The notes below the pieces were generated by a model. The model was not told the origin of the DNA. It did not search any database and saw only the letters and a program-made list of their open reading frames with translations. A stretch of 9,904 nt of DNA, taken from the NCBI GenBank assembly GCA_947378515.1, contig CANCKG010000011.1, forward strand, positions 1-9,904, written 5' to 3'. The translations under genes and the position numbers were made by a program. Source of the stretch: Gammaproteobacteria bacterium. GTDB taxonomy: Bacteria > Pseudomonadota > Gammaproteobacteria > CAISUE01. This document shows positions 1 through 6,910 of this stretch, in pieces. Numbering within the stretch: the first letter of the stretch is position 1; each line of letters begins with the position of its first letter.

Positions 1-1
1 T

Positions 2-952
2 GCCCATCGTTTAATCGAAGAATGCATGTTAGCCGCCAATGTCTGCACAGCTAAATTTTTGAGCGAACAAGATTTCCCAACGCTGTATCGGACCCATTTA
101 GGCCCTAAGCCTGAAAAACTCGAAAATCTGCGACGTTTCTTAGGAGAGCTGGGTTTGACTTTAGGTGGCAAAGACAAGCCCCAACCCAAAGATTACGGCG
201 TATTGCTGGCCAGTCTAAAAGATCGGCCCGATGCCCATTTGATTCAAACGATGTTATTGCGCTCGTTATCTCAAGCCGTCTACACGCCTGAGAATCAAGG
301 CCATTTTGGCCTTGCCTACGATGCTTACACCCATTTCACCTCGCCGATTCGCCGTTATCCTGATTTATTGGTCCATCGCGCGATCAAACATGCTCTGGGT
401 AAGAAAAACATCAATGCTTATCCTTATGATCAAGCGAAGATGGTCTTTTTTGGTGAGCATTGTTCCTTAACCGAACGTCGGGCCGATGATGCCACCCGCG
501 ATGCCACCGATAGTCTCAAATGCCAATACTTGAAAGACAAAGTCGGACAAGAATTTATCGGCGTCATCACCCATGTCACTGGCTTTGGTTTCTTCGTTGA
601 GTTAAAAGATATCTATGTCGAAGGCCTGGTCCATGTCAGCACGTTGAAAAACGATTACTATCAATTTGATGTCGCGACTGCTCGCTTACGTGGTGAACGT
701 TCGGGTCAAATGTTTAGACTGGGCGATAAAGTCCAAGTGTTAGTGGCGCGAGTCGATATTGAAAACAAGAAAATTGATTTTGCCCTGGTGGGTCAAGCCG
801 ATACCGGTGTCGAAGGCAAACTCAAAAAATCCAGTGCCAAGCCAAGCCCCAAAGGCGCGGCCGGCACCAAACCTGCTAAAGTGAGCACTGATGCCGAAGC
901 TTCACCTAAGAAAAAACCACGGCGTCGGTCACGCAAAAAAGCTGGCGTATAA
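2..952 (+). CDS. rnr: Ribonuclease R, C-terminal fragment (5' end outside window)
   Basis: This is the last 316 residues of RNase R, a processive 3'-5' exoribonuclease of the RNB family that degrades structured RNA (rRNA quality control, mRNA decay, cold adaptation). The frame is open from base 2, reading AHRLIEEC before the first internal Met, so the gene begins upstream of the window. E. coli RNase R is about 813 residues, so most of the cold-shock domains and the catalytic aspartates are missing here. Visible parts are the end of the RNB domain with its hallmark HFGLAY and THFTSPIRRYPDL (fragment residues about 101-122), an S1 RNA-binding domain (about 182-263, with GVITHVTGFGFFVEL and GLVHVSTL), and a basic Lys/Arg/Ser/Pro tail (about 272-316, ending PRRRSRKKAGV). 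Such tails are typical of RNase R and distinguish it from RNase II. No plus-strand terminator with a T-run follows the stop; the nearby hairpin suits the opposite strand. Confidence 0.96.
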   Translation, partial: AHRLIEECMLAANVCTAKFLSEQDFPTLYRTHLGPKPEKLENLRRFLGELGLTLGGKDKPQPKDYGVLLASLKDRPDAHLIQTMLLRSLSQAVYTPENQGHFGLAYDAYTHFTSPIRRYPDLLVHRAIKHALGKKNINAYPYDQAKMVFFGEHCSLTERRADDATRDATDSLKCQYLKDKVGQEFIGVITHVTGFGFFVELKDIYVEGLVHVSTLKNDYYQFDVATARLRGERSGQMFRLGDKVQVLVARVDIENKKIDFALVGQADTGVEGKLKKSSAKPSPKGAAGTKPAKVSTDAEASPKKKPRRRSRKKAGV

Positions 953-985
953 AACAAACCCCTGTCATTGAAGCAATGGCAGGGG
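950..985 (-). terminator. Rho-independent terminator of the cysteine-rich gene
   Basis: Bases 959-970 (CCCCTGTCATTG) and 974-985 (CAATGGCAGGGG) form a 12-bp stem with one G-T wobble and a 3-base loop. Read on the minus strand the stem is followed by TTTGTTTTA (958-950), a proper T-run. On the plus strand it is followed by GGCGGGGC. It therefore looks like an intrinsic terminator for the minus-strand gene ending at 1010, about 24 bases upstream of it in window coordinates. For rnr it could act only as a 3'-end-stabilising hairpin. The T-run overlaps the rnr stop codon. Confidence 0.75.
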
Positions 986-1009
986 GGCGGGGCTTAACGC
1001 CTATTAAGA

Positions 1010-1264
1010 TCAATCGCAAGCACAATCACCTAACCCCGCTAAACATTCACTTAAACACTCACCACATCCTGAAAGTGATTCACACAACCCGTTAGCCACA
1101 CAACTGAGGCCATTAAAGGCACTGCTACACGGACAACACAAACAATCCATGATGCCTTTGCCAGCCTCGGCGCTAGGGCAACAAGTCGTCGGGCATGGCG
1201 GGCAACAAGCAGCTAAATTAAAGCAACAACTACTATCAGCACTACTACTATTATTTGTATCCAC
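1010..1264 (-). CDS. Cysteine-rich small protein, function unknown
   Basis: An 84-residue frame with 18 cysteines (about one residue in five) and only one Lys. No family is recognised. Cysteines fall in clusters: CC-x5-CC-PP-C-x3-CC near residues 13-29, then C-x-CC-x-C, then single Cys at spacings such as C-x5-C, C-x2-C and C-x3-C up to a DCACD end. There is no His, no obvious signal peptide and no membrane segment in the 84-residue form. The composition suggests metal binding or a disulfide-rich protein, but nothing identifies a ligand. The start is doubtful. The first usable codon is GTG at 1264-1262, and the bases before it (CTACAGTTGTTTTC) hold no Shine-Dalgarno match, while the same frame continues upstream with more cysteines (see the 1265-1384 entry). 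The gene is convergent with rnr, divergent from gpmI, and has a good terminator downstream, which supports its being transcribed. Protein-coding status is likely but unproven. Confidence 0.6.
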   Translation of the reverse strand: MDTNNSSSADSSCCFNLAACCPPCPTTCCPSAEAGKGIMDCLCCPCSSAFNGLSCVANGLCESLSGCGECLSECLAGLGDCACD

Positions 1265-1384
1265 GAAAACAACTGTAGTATTACCATTGCTCGCTACCGT
1301 GGTAGTGCCATCACTGTAATAAAAACAACAACAGCCATCGCAATAGGCATCACAGCATGTTGAACGATTATGAAGTTTCGAAAG
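1265..1384 (-). other. Cysteine-rich in-frame extension lacking a start codon
   Basis: Reading the minus strand in the same frame upstream of the GTG at 1264, there is no stop until TAG at 1387-1385. The 40 codons between them encode six more cysteines in the pattern CC-x3-C-x2-CCC (roughly RSTCCDAYCDGCCCFYYSDG), then a Thr/Asn/Val-rich stretch leading into the annotated protein. None of these codons is ATG, GTG, TTG or CTG. The shared composition suggests that this DNA is or was part of the same gene, with the true start lost, moved out of frame by an indel, or misread. An ATG at 1419-1417 in another frame (MLLLIFTRIVV...) would reach this frame with a single-base shift. A short AAC repeat on the plus strand explains part of the CCC run, so chance cannot be excluded. 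Confidence 0.5.
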
Positions 1385-1430
1385 CTAACAACGATTCGGG
1401 TAAAAATGAGTAATAGCATAGGTGGTAAGT

Positions 1431-1436
1431 TATAAT
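1431..1436 (+). promoter_or_regulatory. Candidate -10 element for the gpmI operon
   Basis: A perfect TATAAT lies in the divergent spacer 72 bases upstream of the gpmI ATG, which would give a leader of roughly 65 bases. The hexamer 17 bases upstream (GAGTAA) is a poor -35, and no TGn extension is present, so the assignment rests on the -10 alone. Confidence 0.35.
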
Positions 1437-1461
1437 GTGATCCGTGCACAAAGCCTCAGTG

Positions 1462-1500
1462 CCACCGATTACACCCCTAACGTTGACGTTTAACCACCGA
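1462..1500. repeat. CCACCGA direct repeat flanking AACGTTGACGTT
   Basis: CCACCGA occurs at 1462-1468 and again at 1494-1500, exactly 32 bases (about three helical turns) apart. Between them is the inverted repeat AACG-TTGA-CGTT (1479-1490). The block sits immediately upstream of the gpmI start, inside the presumed leader. It could be a regulator site or a chance arrangement; no known operator is recognised. Confidence 0.3.
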
Positions 1501-1507
1501 ATTTTTT

Positions 1508-3040
1508 ATGAACCCTGCAAAAGTTTTACTCGTTATTCTCGATGGCTTTGGCATTAGCCCCAAGCTGGAACACAATGCCATCGCCCATGCCGATGCCCCA
1601 ACCTGGCAACAGTTATGGGCAATTGCACCCCACAGTTTATTGGAAGCATCGGGGTTGGCGGTTGGTTTGCCGGCAGGACAGATGGGTAATTCTGAAGTGG
1701 GTCATTTGACCATCGGCGCCGGCCGGGTACTGTATCAAGATTTAACCCGCATCGATCACGCCATTGCTAAGCAGGCATTAGACCATAATGTCATCTTACA
1801 AAATGCTCTTAGCTTGGCGGCGACGCGCAATTCTTCTGTCCATTTCCTTGGCTTATTATCCGATGGTGGCATTCACAGTCACGAACAGCACCTCTATGCT
1901 TTACTGGCACAATGTCAACATCATGCTTTAACGAAAGTCTCTATCCACGCCTTTCTCGATGGTCGCGATGTCCCGCCAAAAAGTGCTGAAATTGCTCTTC
2001 ATAAACTCGAACAAGTCTGTGCGGATCTTGGTTGTGGTTCTATCGCTTCATTATGTGGCCGCTATTATGCGCTGGATCGTGATCAACGCTGGGATCGCAT
2101 CGAGACCGCCTATGATTTATTAACCCTCAACCAAGCAGACTTTCACGCTGATAATGCCCTCGATGGCTTGAAAGCGGCTTATGCGCGTGGCGAGACCGAT
2201 GAATTCGTTAAGCCGACGCTAATCGGATCCCATACAGCCATTCAAGATAATGACGTGGTAATTTTTTGGAATTACCGTTCCGATCGAGCGCGTGAATTAG
2301 CACGCGTTTTTTTGACGCCTGATTTCAGCGATTTCACCCGCCACACGGTTCCTAAACTCGGCGCTTTTGTCAGTATGACGAAGTATGCCGATGATATTGC
2401 CAGTCAACCTCTGTTTGCACCGCAAAGCTTAACCAATACCCTGGGCGCTTATGTAGCATCTCTTGGTATCCCGCAATTGCGGATCGCGGAAACCGAAAAA
2501 TACGCGCACGTGACGTTTTTCTTCAATGGCGGGGAAGAGGCGCCGTTGATCGGTGAACAACGTTGTTTGATCGCCTCGCCAAAGGTCAGCACTTATGATT
2601 TGCAGCCGGCCATGAGTGCGCCAGAAATCACCCTTGAATTAACCAAAGCCCTCGACCAACAACACTATGGCTTTATTGTTTGTAATTTTGCCAATCCCGA
2701 TATGCTCGGTCATACGGGAAATTTTGACGCCACCAAGCACAGTATCGAAATCCTTGATGGCTGTTTAAATAAAGTCTTAGCCAGCGCCAAGTTAAATGGC
2801 TACGATGTGATCATCACCGCTGACCACGGCAATGCCGAATGCATGTATGATGAACAAACGCATCAAGCCCATACAGCACATACCACTGATCCGGTGCCTT
2901 TTGTCTATGTGGGTCGCGTTATTCAAGCAATACAACCCACCGGCACCTTAGCCGATATTGCGCCGACGATTTTATCGTTAATGGATTTAGCGATTCCACC
3001 CGAAATGACCGGTAAAATCTTAATTCAGAGTAAGGCGTAA
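1508..3040 (+). CDS. gpmI: 2,3-bisphosphoglycerate-independent phosphoglycerate mutase
   Basis: Cytosolic Mn-dependent enzyme that interconverts 3-phosphoglycerate and 2-phosphoglycerate in glycolysis and gluconeogenesis. At 510 residues it matches the family length (E. coli 514). The two-metal alkaline-phosphatase-like site is complete: D12 in LDGFG, nucleophile S62 in GNSEVGH, D398 and H402 in NPDMLGHTG, D439-H440 in ITADHGNAE, and H458 near the C-terminus. The inserted transferase domain (about residues 75-305) carries H123 in GGIHSH, DGRD (151-154), R185 and the NYRSDR motif (255-260). K331 lies in ETEKYAHVTFFFNGG. ATG 1508 is the only possible start, since TGA lies in frame at 1484-1486. 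No Shine-Dalgarno is apparent in the T-rich sequence before it. It is the first gene of a tight four-gene unit, and its TAA shares one base with the next ATG (TAATG). Confidence 0.97.
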   Translation: MNPAKVLLVILDGFGISPKLEHNAIAHADAPTWQQLWAIAPHSLLEASGLAVGLPAGQMGNSEVGHLTIGAGRVLYQDLTRIDHAIAKQALDHNVILQNALSLAATRNSSVHFLGLLSDGGIHSHEQHLYALLAQCQHHALTKVSIHAFLDGRDVPPKSAEIALHKLEQVCADLGCGSIASLCGRYYALDRDQRWDRIETAYDLLTLNQADFHADNALDGLKAAYARGETDEFVKPTLIGSHTAIQDNDVVIFWNYRSDRARELARVFLTPDFSDFTRHTVPKLGAFVSMTKYADDIASQPLFAPQSLTNTLGAYVASLGIPQLRIAETEKYAHVTFFFNGGEEAPLIGEQRCLIASPKVSTYDLQPAMSAPEITLELTKALDQQHYGFIVCNFANPDMLGHTGNFDATKHSIEILDGCLNKVLASAKLNGYDVIITADHGNAECMYDEQTHQAHTAHTTDPVPFVYVGRVIQAIQPTGTLADIAPTILSLMDLAIPPEMTGKILIQSKA

Positions 3041-4095
3041 TGATTACTGTTCAACGCAGCTTAATAACCCTAGGCATCTTTATTTTTGCCTTATTAGCCT
3101 ATGCCTTAAAATCTATCCTCGAACCTTTTTTAATCGCCGCTCTGTTTGCTTATTTAGGTAATCCTCTCGTCTGCCGTTTACAACGCTGGCGCTTACCACG
3201 CACGCTCGCGGTAATCATTGTGTTTTTATTGATGATTTTAGTCTTGACACTCTTTTTAGGGTTATTAATTCCCTTATTGCAAAAACAAGTGTTTTTATTA
3301 TTTGCGAAAATTCCCACGTTAATCACGTATATCCAGACAGCAGGATTGCCTTGGCTCAATCAATTGCTCGATAACTTTGGCTTAAGCCAATATTTACAAA
3401 CTGAATCGTTAAAAACATTGCTGCACCAACATTGGCAGCAAATCAGCGGTTATTTAAGCACTTTTTGGCATTCATTATCGCAATCGAGTTTTGCTTTCTT
3501 AAGCTTTATTATCGATTTATTATTAATTCCCGTTGTGACTTTTTATCTGCTACGCGATTGGCCTATTTTATTAACCAATATCGAAACCTTGCTGCCAAGA
3601 CGCTATGCAGGCAATACCGTACGGCTATTAAGTCAATGCGATGACGTATTGGGTGCTTTTTTCAAAGGCCAGTTATTAGTGATGTTGTGCTTAGGATTAA
3701 TGTATTCTTTAAGCTTAAGCTTACTTGGTATCCAATTCGGTTTATTGATCGGCTTAATGGCAGGTTTATTAAGCATTGTGCCTTATTTGGGTTTCAGTAT
3801 CGGTTTAATCGCAGCAAGTATTGCCGCCCTCGTCCAATTTCACGACTATGCCCACTTAATCTATGTCTTAATCGTCTTTTTAGTGGGTAATGCCTTAGAA
3901 GGCATGGTCCTCACGCCTTGGTTAGTCGGTGATAAGATTGGCTTACATCCGGTGGCCGTCATTTTTGCTATCTTAGCCGGTGGTCAATTAGCCGGTTTCA
4001 TTGGTATTTTAGTGGCTTTACCCGTCGCCGCTGTTTTAATGGTGTTTTTACGTGAATTACACCAGCATTATCTCGATGGGTCGTGGGCGAAATAA
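3040..4095 (+). CDS. perM: PerM-like AI-2E/UPF0118 family membrane protein
   Basis: A 351-residue polytopic inner-membrane protein of the AI-2E family transporter group (PerM, YdiK, TqsA). E. coli PerM has a similar length. Hydrophobic segments lie at roughly residues 8-44, 56-80, 150-173, 203-267, 273-297 and 303-340, with a soluble loop at about 82-148, which is the family arrangement. The C-terminal signature is visible: GNALEGMVLTPWLVG, then GLHPVAVIFAILAGG and GILVALPVAAV. Substrates are uncertain: TqsA affects autoinducer-2 export and some relatives act as Na+/H+ antiporters, so no substrate is assigned. The start ATG overlaps the gpmI stop by one base, with AAGG seven bases upstream as ribosome binding site. 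The stop overlaps the hda ATG in the same way. PerM-type genes next to hda are, as I recall, common in gammaproteobacteria, which supports the symbol. Confidence 0.85.
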   Translation: MITVQRSLITLGIFIFALLAYALKSILEPFLIAALFAYLGNPLVCRLQRWRLPRTLAVIIVFLLMILVLTLFLGLLIPLLQKQVFLLFAKIPTLITYIQTAGLPWLNQLLDNFGLSQYLQTESLKTLLHQHWQQISGYLSTFWHSLSQSSFAFLSFIIDLLLIPVVTFYLLRDWPILLTNIETLLPRRYAGNTVRLLSQCDDVLGAFFKGQLLVMLCLGLMYSLSLSLLGIQFGLLIGLMAGLLSIVPYLGFSIGLIAASIAALVQFHDYAHLIYVLIVFLVGNALEGMVLTPWLVGDKIGLHPVAVIFAILAGGQLAGFIGILVALPVAAVLMVFLRELHQHYLDGSWAK

Positions 4096-4787
4096 TGACA
4101 ATCGGTCAACAAATATTAGCTATTAACCTTAAATCGCACACCGATTTTTCCAGCTTCTATCCTGGCCCTAATCGCTTAGTGGTCAATAGCTTAAAGCAAT
4201 TGACCCCAGGGGATTTTATCTATGTCTGGGGAGTGACGAGCATTGGGGTCAGTCATTTATTACAAGCTTGTTGTGCCGCGGCAGAAACGCGTGGCCAACG
4301 CGCTATTTACCTCGATTTAAACGTGCATGCATCGATCGGGATTGAATTTTTGGAAGGATTAGAAGACTACGATGTCATCGTCATCGACCATCTCGAAGCG
4401 ATTGTCGGTCTTGAACAGTGGGAACAAGCGTTATTTCATCTGTATAATCGCATTCATGCGCTCCAACACAGTTTGATTATCGGCGCTCATGTTGCACCTC
4501 TTGCGCTTAATTTGCACTTAGCCGATCTTAGCTCGCGCTTAAAAGCCATGCTAGTGTTACAACTCAAACCTTTAAATGATGCCGATAAATTAATGGCTTT
4601 GCAACAACGCTCGACTCAATTGGGCCTCGATCTACCGAATGACGTTGGCCAGTATTTATTAAACCATGCCGAACGAAATTTAGCCCATTTATTGAGCCTA
4701 TTAGCAACACTGGATATGGCGTCCCTCCGTGCCCAACGTAAATTAACCATCCCTTTTGTTAAACACATTTTAGCGAGCCTTTTATGA
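4095..4787 (+). CDS. hda: DnaA regulatory inactivator Hda
   Basis: A DnaA-like AAA+ protein that, with the DNA-loaded sliding clamp, stimulates hydrolysis of DnaA-ATP (RIDA) and so prevents re-initiation of replication. The 230-residue form has an N-terminal clamp-binding motif related to QLxLPL (QILAINL, residues 6-12), then FYPGPN, a degenerate P-loop (G46-VTSI-G51-V52-S53-HLL), Walker B VIVID98, YNRI (117-120), the box VII arginine SSR148L, and the family C-terminus [14 protein letters not shown]. The P-loop has Val where ATPases have Lys; E. coli Hda, as I recall, has Arg there. The start was chosen as ATG 4095, which shares its A with the perM stop (TAATG), the same junction as between gpmI and perM. 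An in-frame GTG at 4083 would add four residues (MGEI) and overlap perM by 13 bases. The TGA stop overlaps the ispG ATG. Confidence 0.92.
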   Translation: MTIGQQILAINLKSHTDFSSFYPGPNRLVVNSLKQLTPGDFIYVWGVTSIGVSHLLQACCAAAETRGQRAIYLDLNVHASIGIEFLEGLEDYDVIVIDHLEAIVGLEQWEQALFHLYNRIHALQHSLIIGAHVAPLALNLHLADLSSRLKAMLVLQLKPLNDADKLMALQQRSTQLGLDLPNDVGQYLLNHAERNLAHLLSLLATLDMASLRAQRKLTIPFVKHILASLL

Positions 4788-6010
4788 ATTCAGCCACCAT
4801 ACTTCGTCGTCATTCGATCCCTGTTAATGTCGGCAATATCATCGTCGGTGGCACCAACCCGATTGTGGTGCAATCGATGACCAATACCGATACCGAAGAC
4901 GCAGCAGGGACTGCTCGGCAAATCGAAGCTTTATGGAAAGCCGGCTCTGAATTAGTGCGCATCACCGTCAATACTGAAAAAGCCGCGGCTCAAGTACCGC
5001 ATATTCGCGATTTATTATTGAAAAAAAATTGTGCTGTGCCGATAGTCGGTGACTTTCACTACAATGGCCACACTTTGTTAGAAAAACATCCCGCGTGCGC
5101 CGAAGCGCTAGCGAAATATCGCATCAACCCTGGCAATGTCGGCTATGGTCAAAAACGCGATCGGCAATTTTCGATCATGATTGAAACGGCCTTACGCTAC
5201 GCTAAACCGGTGCGAATCGGCGTCAATTGGGGCAGTTTGGATTCGAGTCTTTCGACTCGGTTAATGGATGAAAATGGCCGCGCCGCTAATCCACTACCTG
5301 CCGCGGCTATTATGCGAGAAGCATTGATTTTATCGGCGTTACAGAGCGCAGAACTAGCGGTTCAGCTAGGGCTTGCACAGGATAAGATTATCCTATCGTG
5401 CAAAGTTAGTAGTGTATCTGAATTGATCGCTGTTTATCAAGATTTAAGCATACGCTGCGATTACTCCCTGCATCTTGGTTTGACCGAAGCTGGCATGGGC
5501 ATTAAAGGTATCGTCGCTACCACCGCGGCGTTATCAGTCTTATTGCAACAAGGTATCGGCGATACCATTCGCACTTCACTCACGCCAGAACCCAATGGTG
5601 ATCGCACGCTCGAAGTTAAAGTCAGTCAAGAAATCATTCAGAGTTTAGGTTTACGGGCGTTTAACCCGAGTGTAACGGCCTGTCCGGGTTGTGGACGCAC
5701 CACCAGTTCCGTTTACCAAGAATTAGCCGCCAGTATTCAAGGTTTTTTAACCGATACTATGCCTTTGTGGCGCAAGCAATACAGCGGTGTTGAAAATCTG
5801 CATGTCGCCGTGATGGGATGTATCGTCAATGGTCCGGGTGAAAGTAAACTGGCGAATATCGGCATTAGTTTACCAGGCAGCGGCGAAGCACCGATTGCGC
5901 CAGTGTTCATCGATGGCCAAAAAGCTGCGACTTTAAGAGGCAGCCATATTGCACAAGAATTTCAACAATTGGTAGAAGACTATATAGCACGGAGTTATCC
6001 TAGAATATAA
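4784..6010 (+). CDS. ispG: 4-hydroxy-3-methylbut-2-enyl-diphosphate synthase (IspG/GcpE)
   Basis: Penultimate enzyme of the MEP isoprenoid pathway. It reduces ME-cPP to HMBPP with a [4Fe-4S] cluster and flavodoxin/ferredoxin electrons. The N-terminal TIM-barrel half begins [17 protein letters not shown] (residues 21-37) and includes [17 protein letters not shown] and [10 protein letters not shown]. The C-terminal cluster domain has C300 and C303 in [10 protein letters not shown]346 in [11 protein letters not shown] and E353, so all ligands are present. At 408 residues it is longer than E. coli IspG (372); the extra length resembles the longer form I associate with Legionella/Coxiella relatives. 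It begins inside hda through an ATGA overlap (4 bases), with AGCGAG upstream as a possible ribosome binding site. It is the last gene of the gpmI-perM-hda-ispG unit, and its last 11 bases overlap the convergent ldcA. Confidence 0.97.
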   Translation: MNSATILRRHSIPVNVGNIIVGGTNPIVVQSMTNTDTEDAAGTARQIEALWKAGSELVRITVNTEKAAAQVPHIRDLLLKKNCAVPIVGDFHYNGHTLLEKHPACAEALAKYRINPGNVGYGQKRDRQFSIMIETALRYAKPVRIGVNWGSLDSSLSTRLMDENGRAANPLPAAAIMREALILSALQSAELAVQLGLAQDKIILSCKVSSVSELIAVYQDLSIRCDYSLHLGLTEAGMGIKGIVATTAALSVLLQQGIGDTIRTSLTPEPNGDRTLEVKVSQEIIQSLGLRAFNPSVTACPGCGRTTSSVYQELAASIQGFLTDTMPLWRKQYSGVENLHVAVMGCIVNGPGESKLANIGISLPGSGEAPIAPVFIDGQKAATLRGSHIAQEFQQLVEDYIARSYPRI

Positions 6011-6905
6011 CGCTAGCGGCGCCGTTCGCTGCCTCAATCGTCGCCGGCACACCGAGTGGAATTGGTTGATTACGCAAGCTATGACCGAAACCTTTGAGTG
6101 TAAACACGGGGACGCTCTGGGCCTGAGCAAATTCTGTTAAAACACGATCGAGTTGCGCTTGAGCAATTATTGATAAATCCTCGCCAAAATCACCAAGAAT
6201 AATCGCCCGTGCGGCTTGCCAAACACAGACATTATTCAAATGGATTAACAGACGATCGAGCCGATAAGCCGTTTCATTGATATCTTCGATGAAGAGAATT
6301 TTATCTTGTGATTGAAGTTGCCAAGGTGTGCCTAGGCTGGTTTGAATGAGACTCAAACACGTACCGGCGGTAATGCCGGTTAAAGTAAGGCTCTGTCGAG
6401 CAGCCTGATTAAGAGGCTTCAAGTCAGTTAACCGATAATCCGCCAACCCACCCTGCCATAATTTCAGCAATGCCGCCACATCGCGCGGATCGCTTAAGCC
6501 TAAAGCCACTTGCCTGGCCATTGGGCCATGCAAGCTAGGCCATTGCCACGCTTGATTCAACCACAGATGCAACGTGGTGATATCGCTGAAACCAACCAGC
6601 AACTTTGGCTTAGCGGGTTTGGGGGTTTTCATGAAGGCTGGCATCAAGCGTGTCGTGCCATGGCCACCACGCACGCACCAGATAACTTCACTGTCAGTGG
6701 CATTTAACGTTTGCTGTAATTGCGTTAAACGCTGCTCATCACTATTGGCTAAAAAATCATGCTCGCCCAATAGATTAGGACTTATACGAGCCTGGTAGCC
6801 TTCTTGATGTAAAAAGCACTGAATAGCATCCGCCACCTCTACTTCAAACCGACCCGATGGCGCGATAATATCAATAATGGCGCCTGGTACAATCTTAGGC
6901 CACAT
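6000..6905 (-). CDS. ldcA: LD-carboxypeptidase (muramoyltetrapeptide carboxypeptidase, S66)
   Basis: A 301-residue serine peptidase of family S66 that removes the terminal D-Ala from murein tetrapeptides in the cytoplasm during peptidoglycan recycling. The fold landmarks are in order: IIAPSG (13-18), RGGHGTTRL (79-87), VGFSDIT with nucleophile S107, LHGPM (125-129), [14 protein letters not shown] with E211, and [14 protein letters not shown] with H275. The Ser-Glu-His spacing is close to that of Pseudomonas LdcA (115-217-285 as I recall). The common RGGYGS motif reads RGGHGT here. No signal peptide is present, consistent with a cytoplasmic enzyme. The ATG lies five bases after the stop of the XRE regulator gene, so the two are very probably co-transcribed. 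Its 3' end overlaps the end of ispG tail to tail, leaving no room for a separate terminator outside coding DNA. Confidence 0.93.
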   Translation of the reverse strand: MWPKIVPGAIIDIIAPSGRFEVEVADAIQCFLHQEGYQARISPNLLGEHDFLANSDEQRLTQLQQTLNATDSEVIWCVRGGHGTTRLMPAFMKTPKPAKPKLLVGFSDITTLHLWLNQAWQWPSLHGPMARQVALGLSDPRDVAALLKLWQGGLADYRLTDLKPLNQAARQSLTLTGITAGTCLSLIQTSLGTPWQLQSQDKILFIEDINETAYRLDRLLIHLNNVCVWQAARAIILGDFGEDLSIIAQAQLDRVLTEFAQAQSVPVFTLKGFGHSLRNQPIPLGVPATIEAANGAASVIF

Positions 6906-6910
6906 GGGTG

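Noticed and set aside
1294..1419. Minus-strand ORF of 41 residues starting MLLLIFTRIVV with a hydrophobic character
   Set aside because: No ribosome binding site (CCACCT precedes it), and it is out of frame with the cysteine-rich region, whose composition is the stronger coding signal. Kept only as a possible lost start for that gene.
1483..1488. TTGACG resembling a -35 element for gpmI
   Set aside because: The matching -10 would fall at the gpmI start codon, so it cannot drive that gene in a normal way.
3150..3890. Small open frames on both strands inside perM (69, 70 and 67 residues)
   Set aside because: They overlap a well-supported membrane protein in other frames, have odd composition and no family resemblance.
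4083..4094. GTG at 4083 as the hda start
   Set aside because: It would add only MGEI and a 13-base overlap with perM; the ATG at 4095 repeats the TAATG coupling of the preceding junction and places the clamp motif at the usual N-terminal distance.
5933..6130. Minus-strand 65-residue frame across the ispG-ldcA junction
   Set aside because: It overlaps both confident genes in another frame and has no start signal.
6510..6798. Two plus-strand open frames (65 and 74 residues) antisense to ldcA
   Set aside because: They lie wholly inside ldcA, overlap each other and show no recognisable domain; best read as shadows of the real gene.
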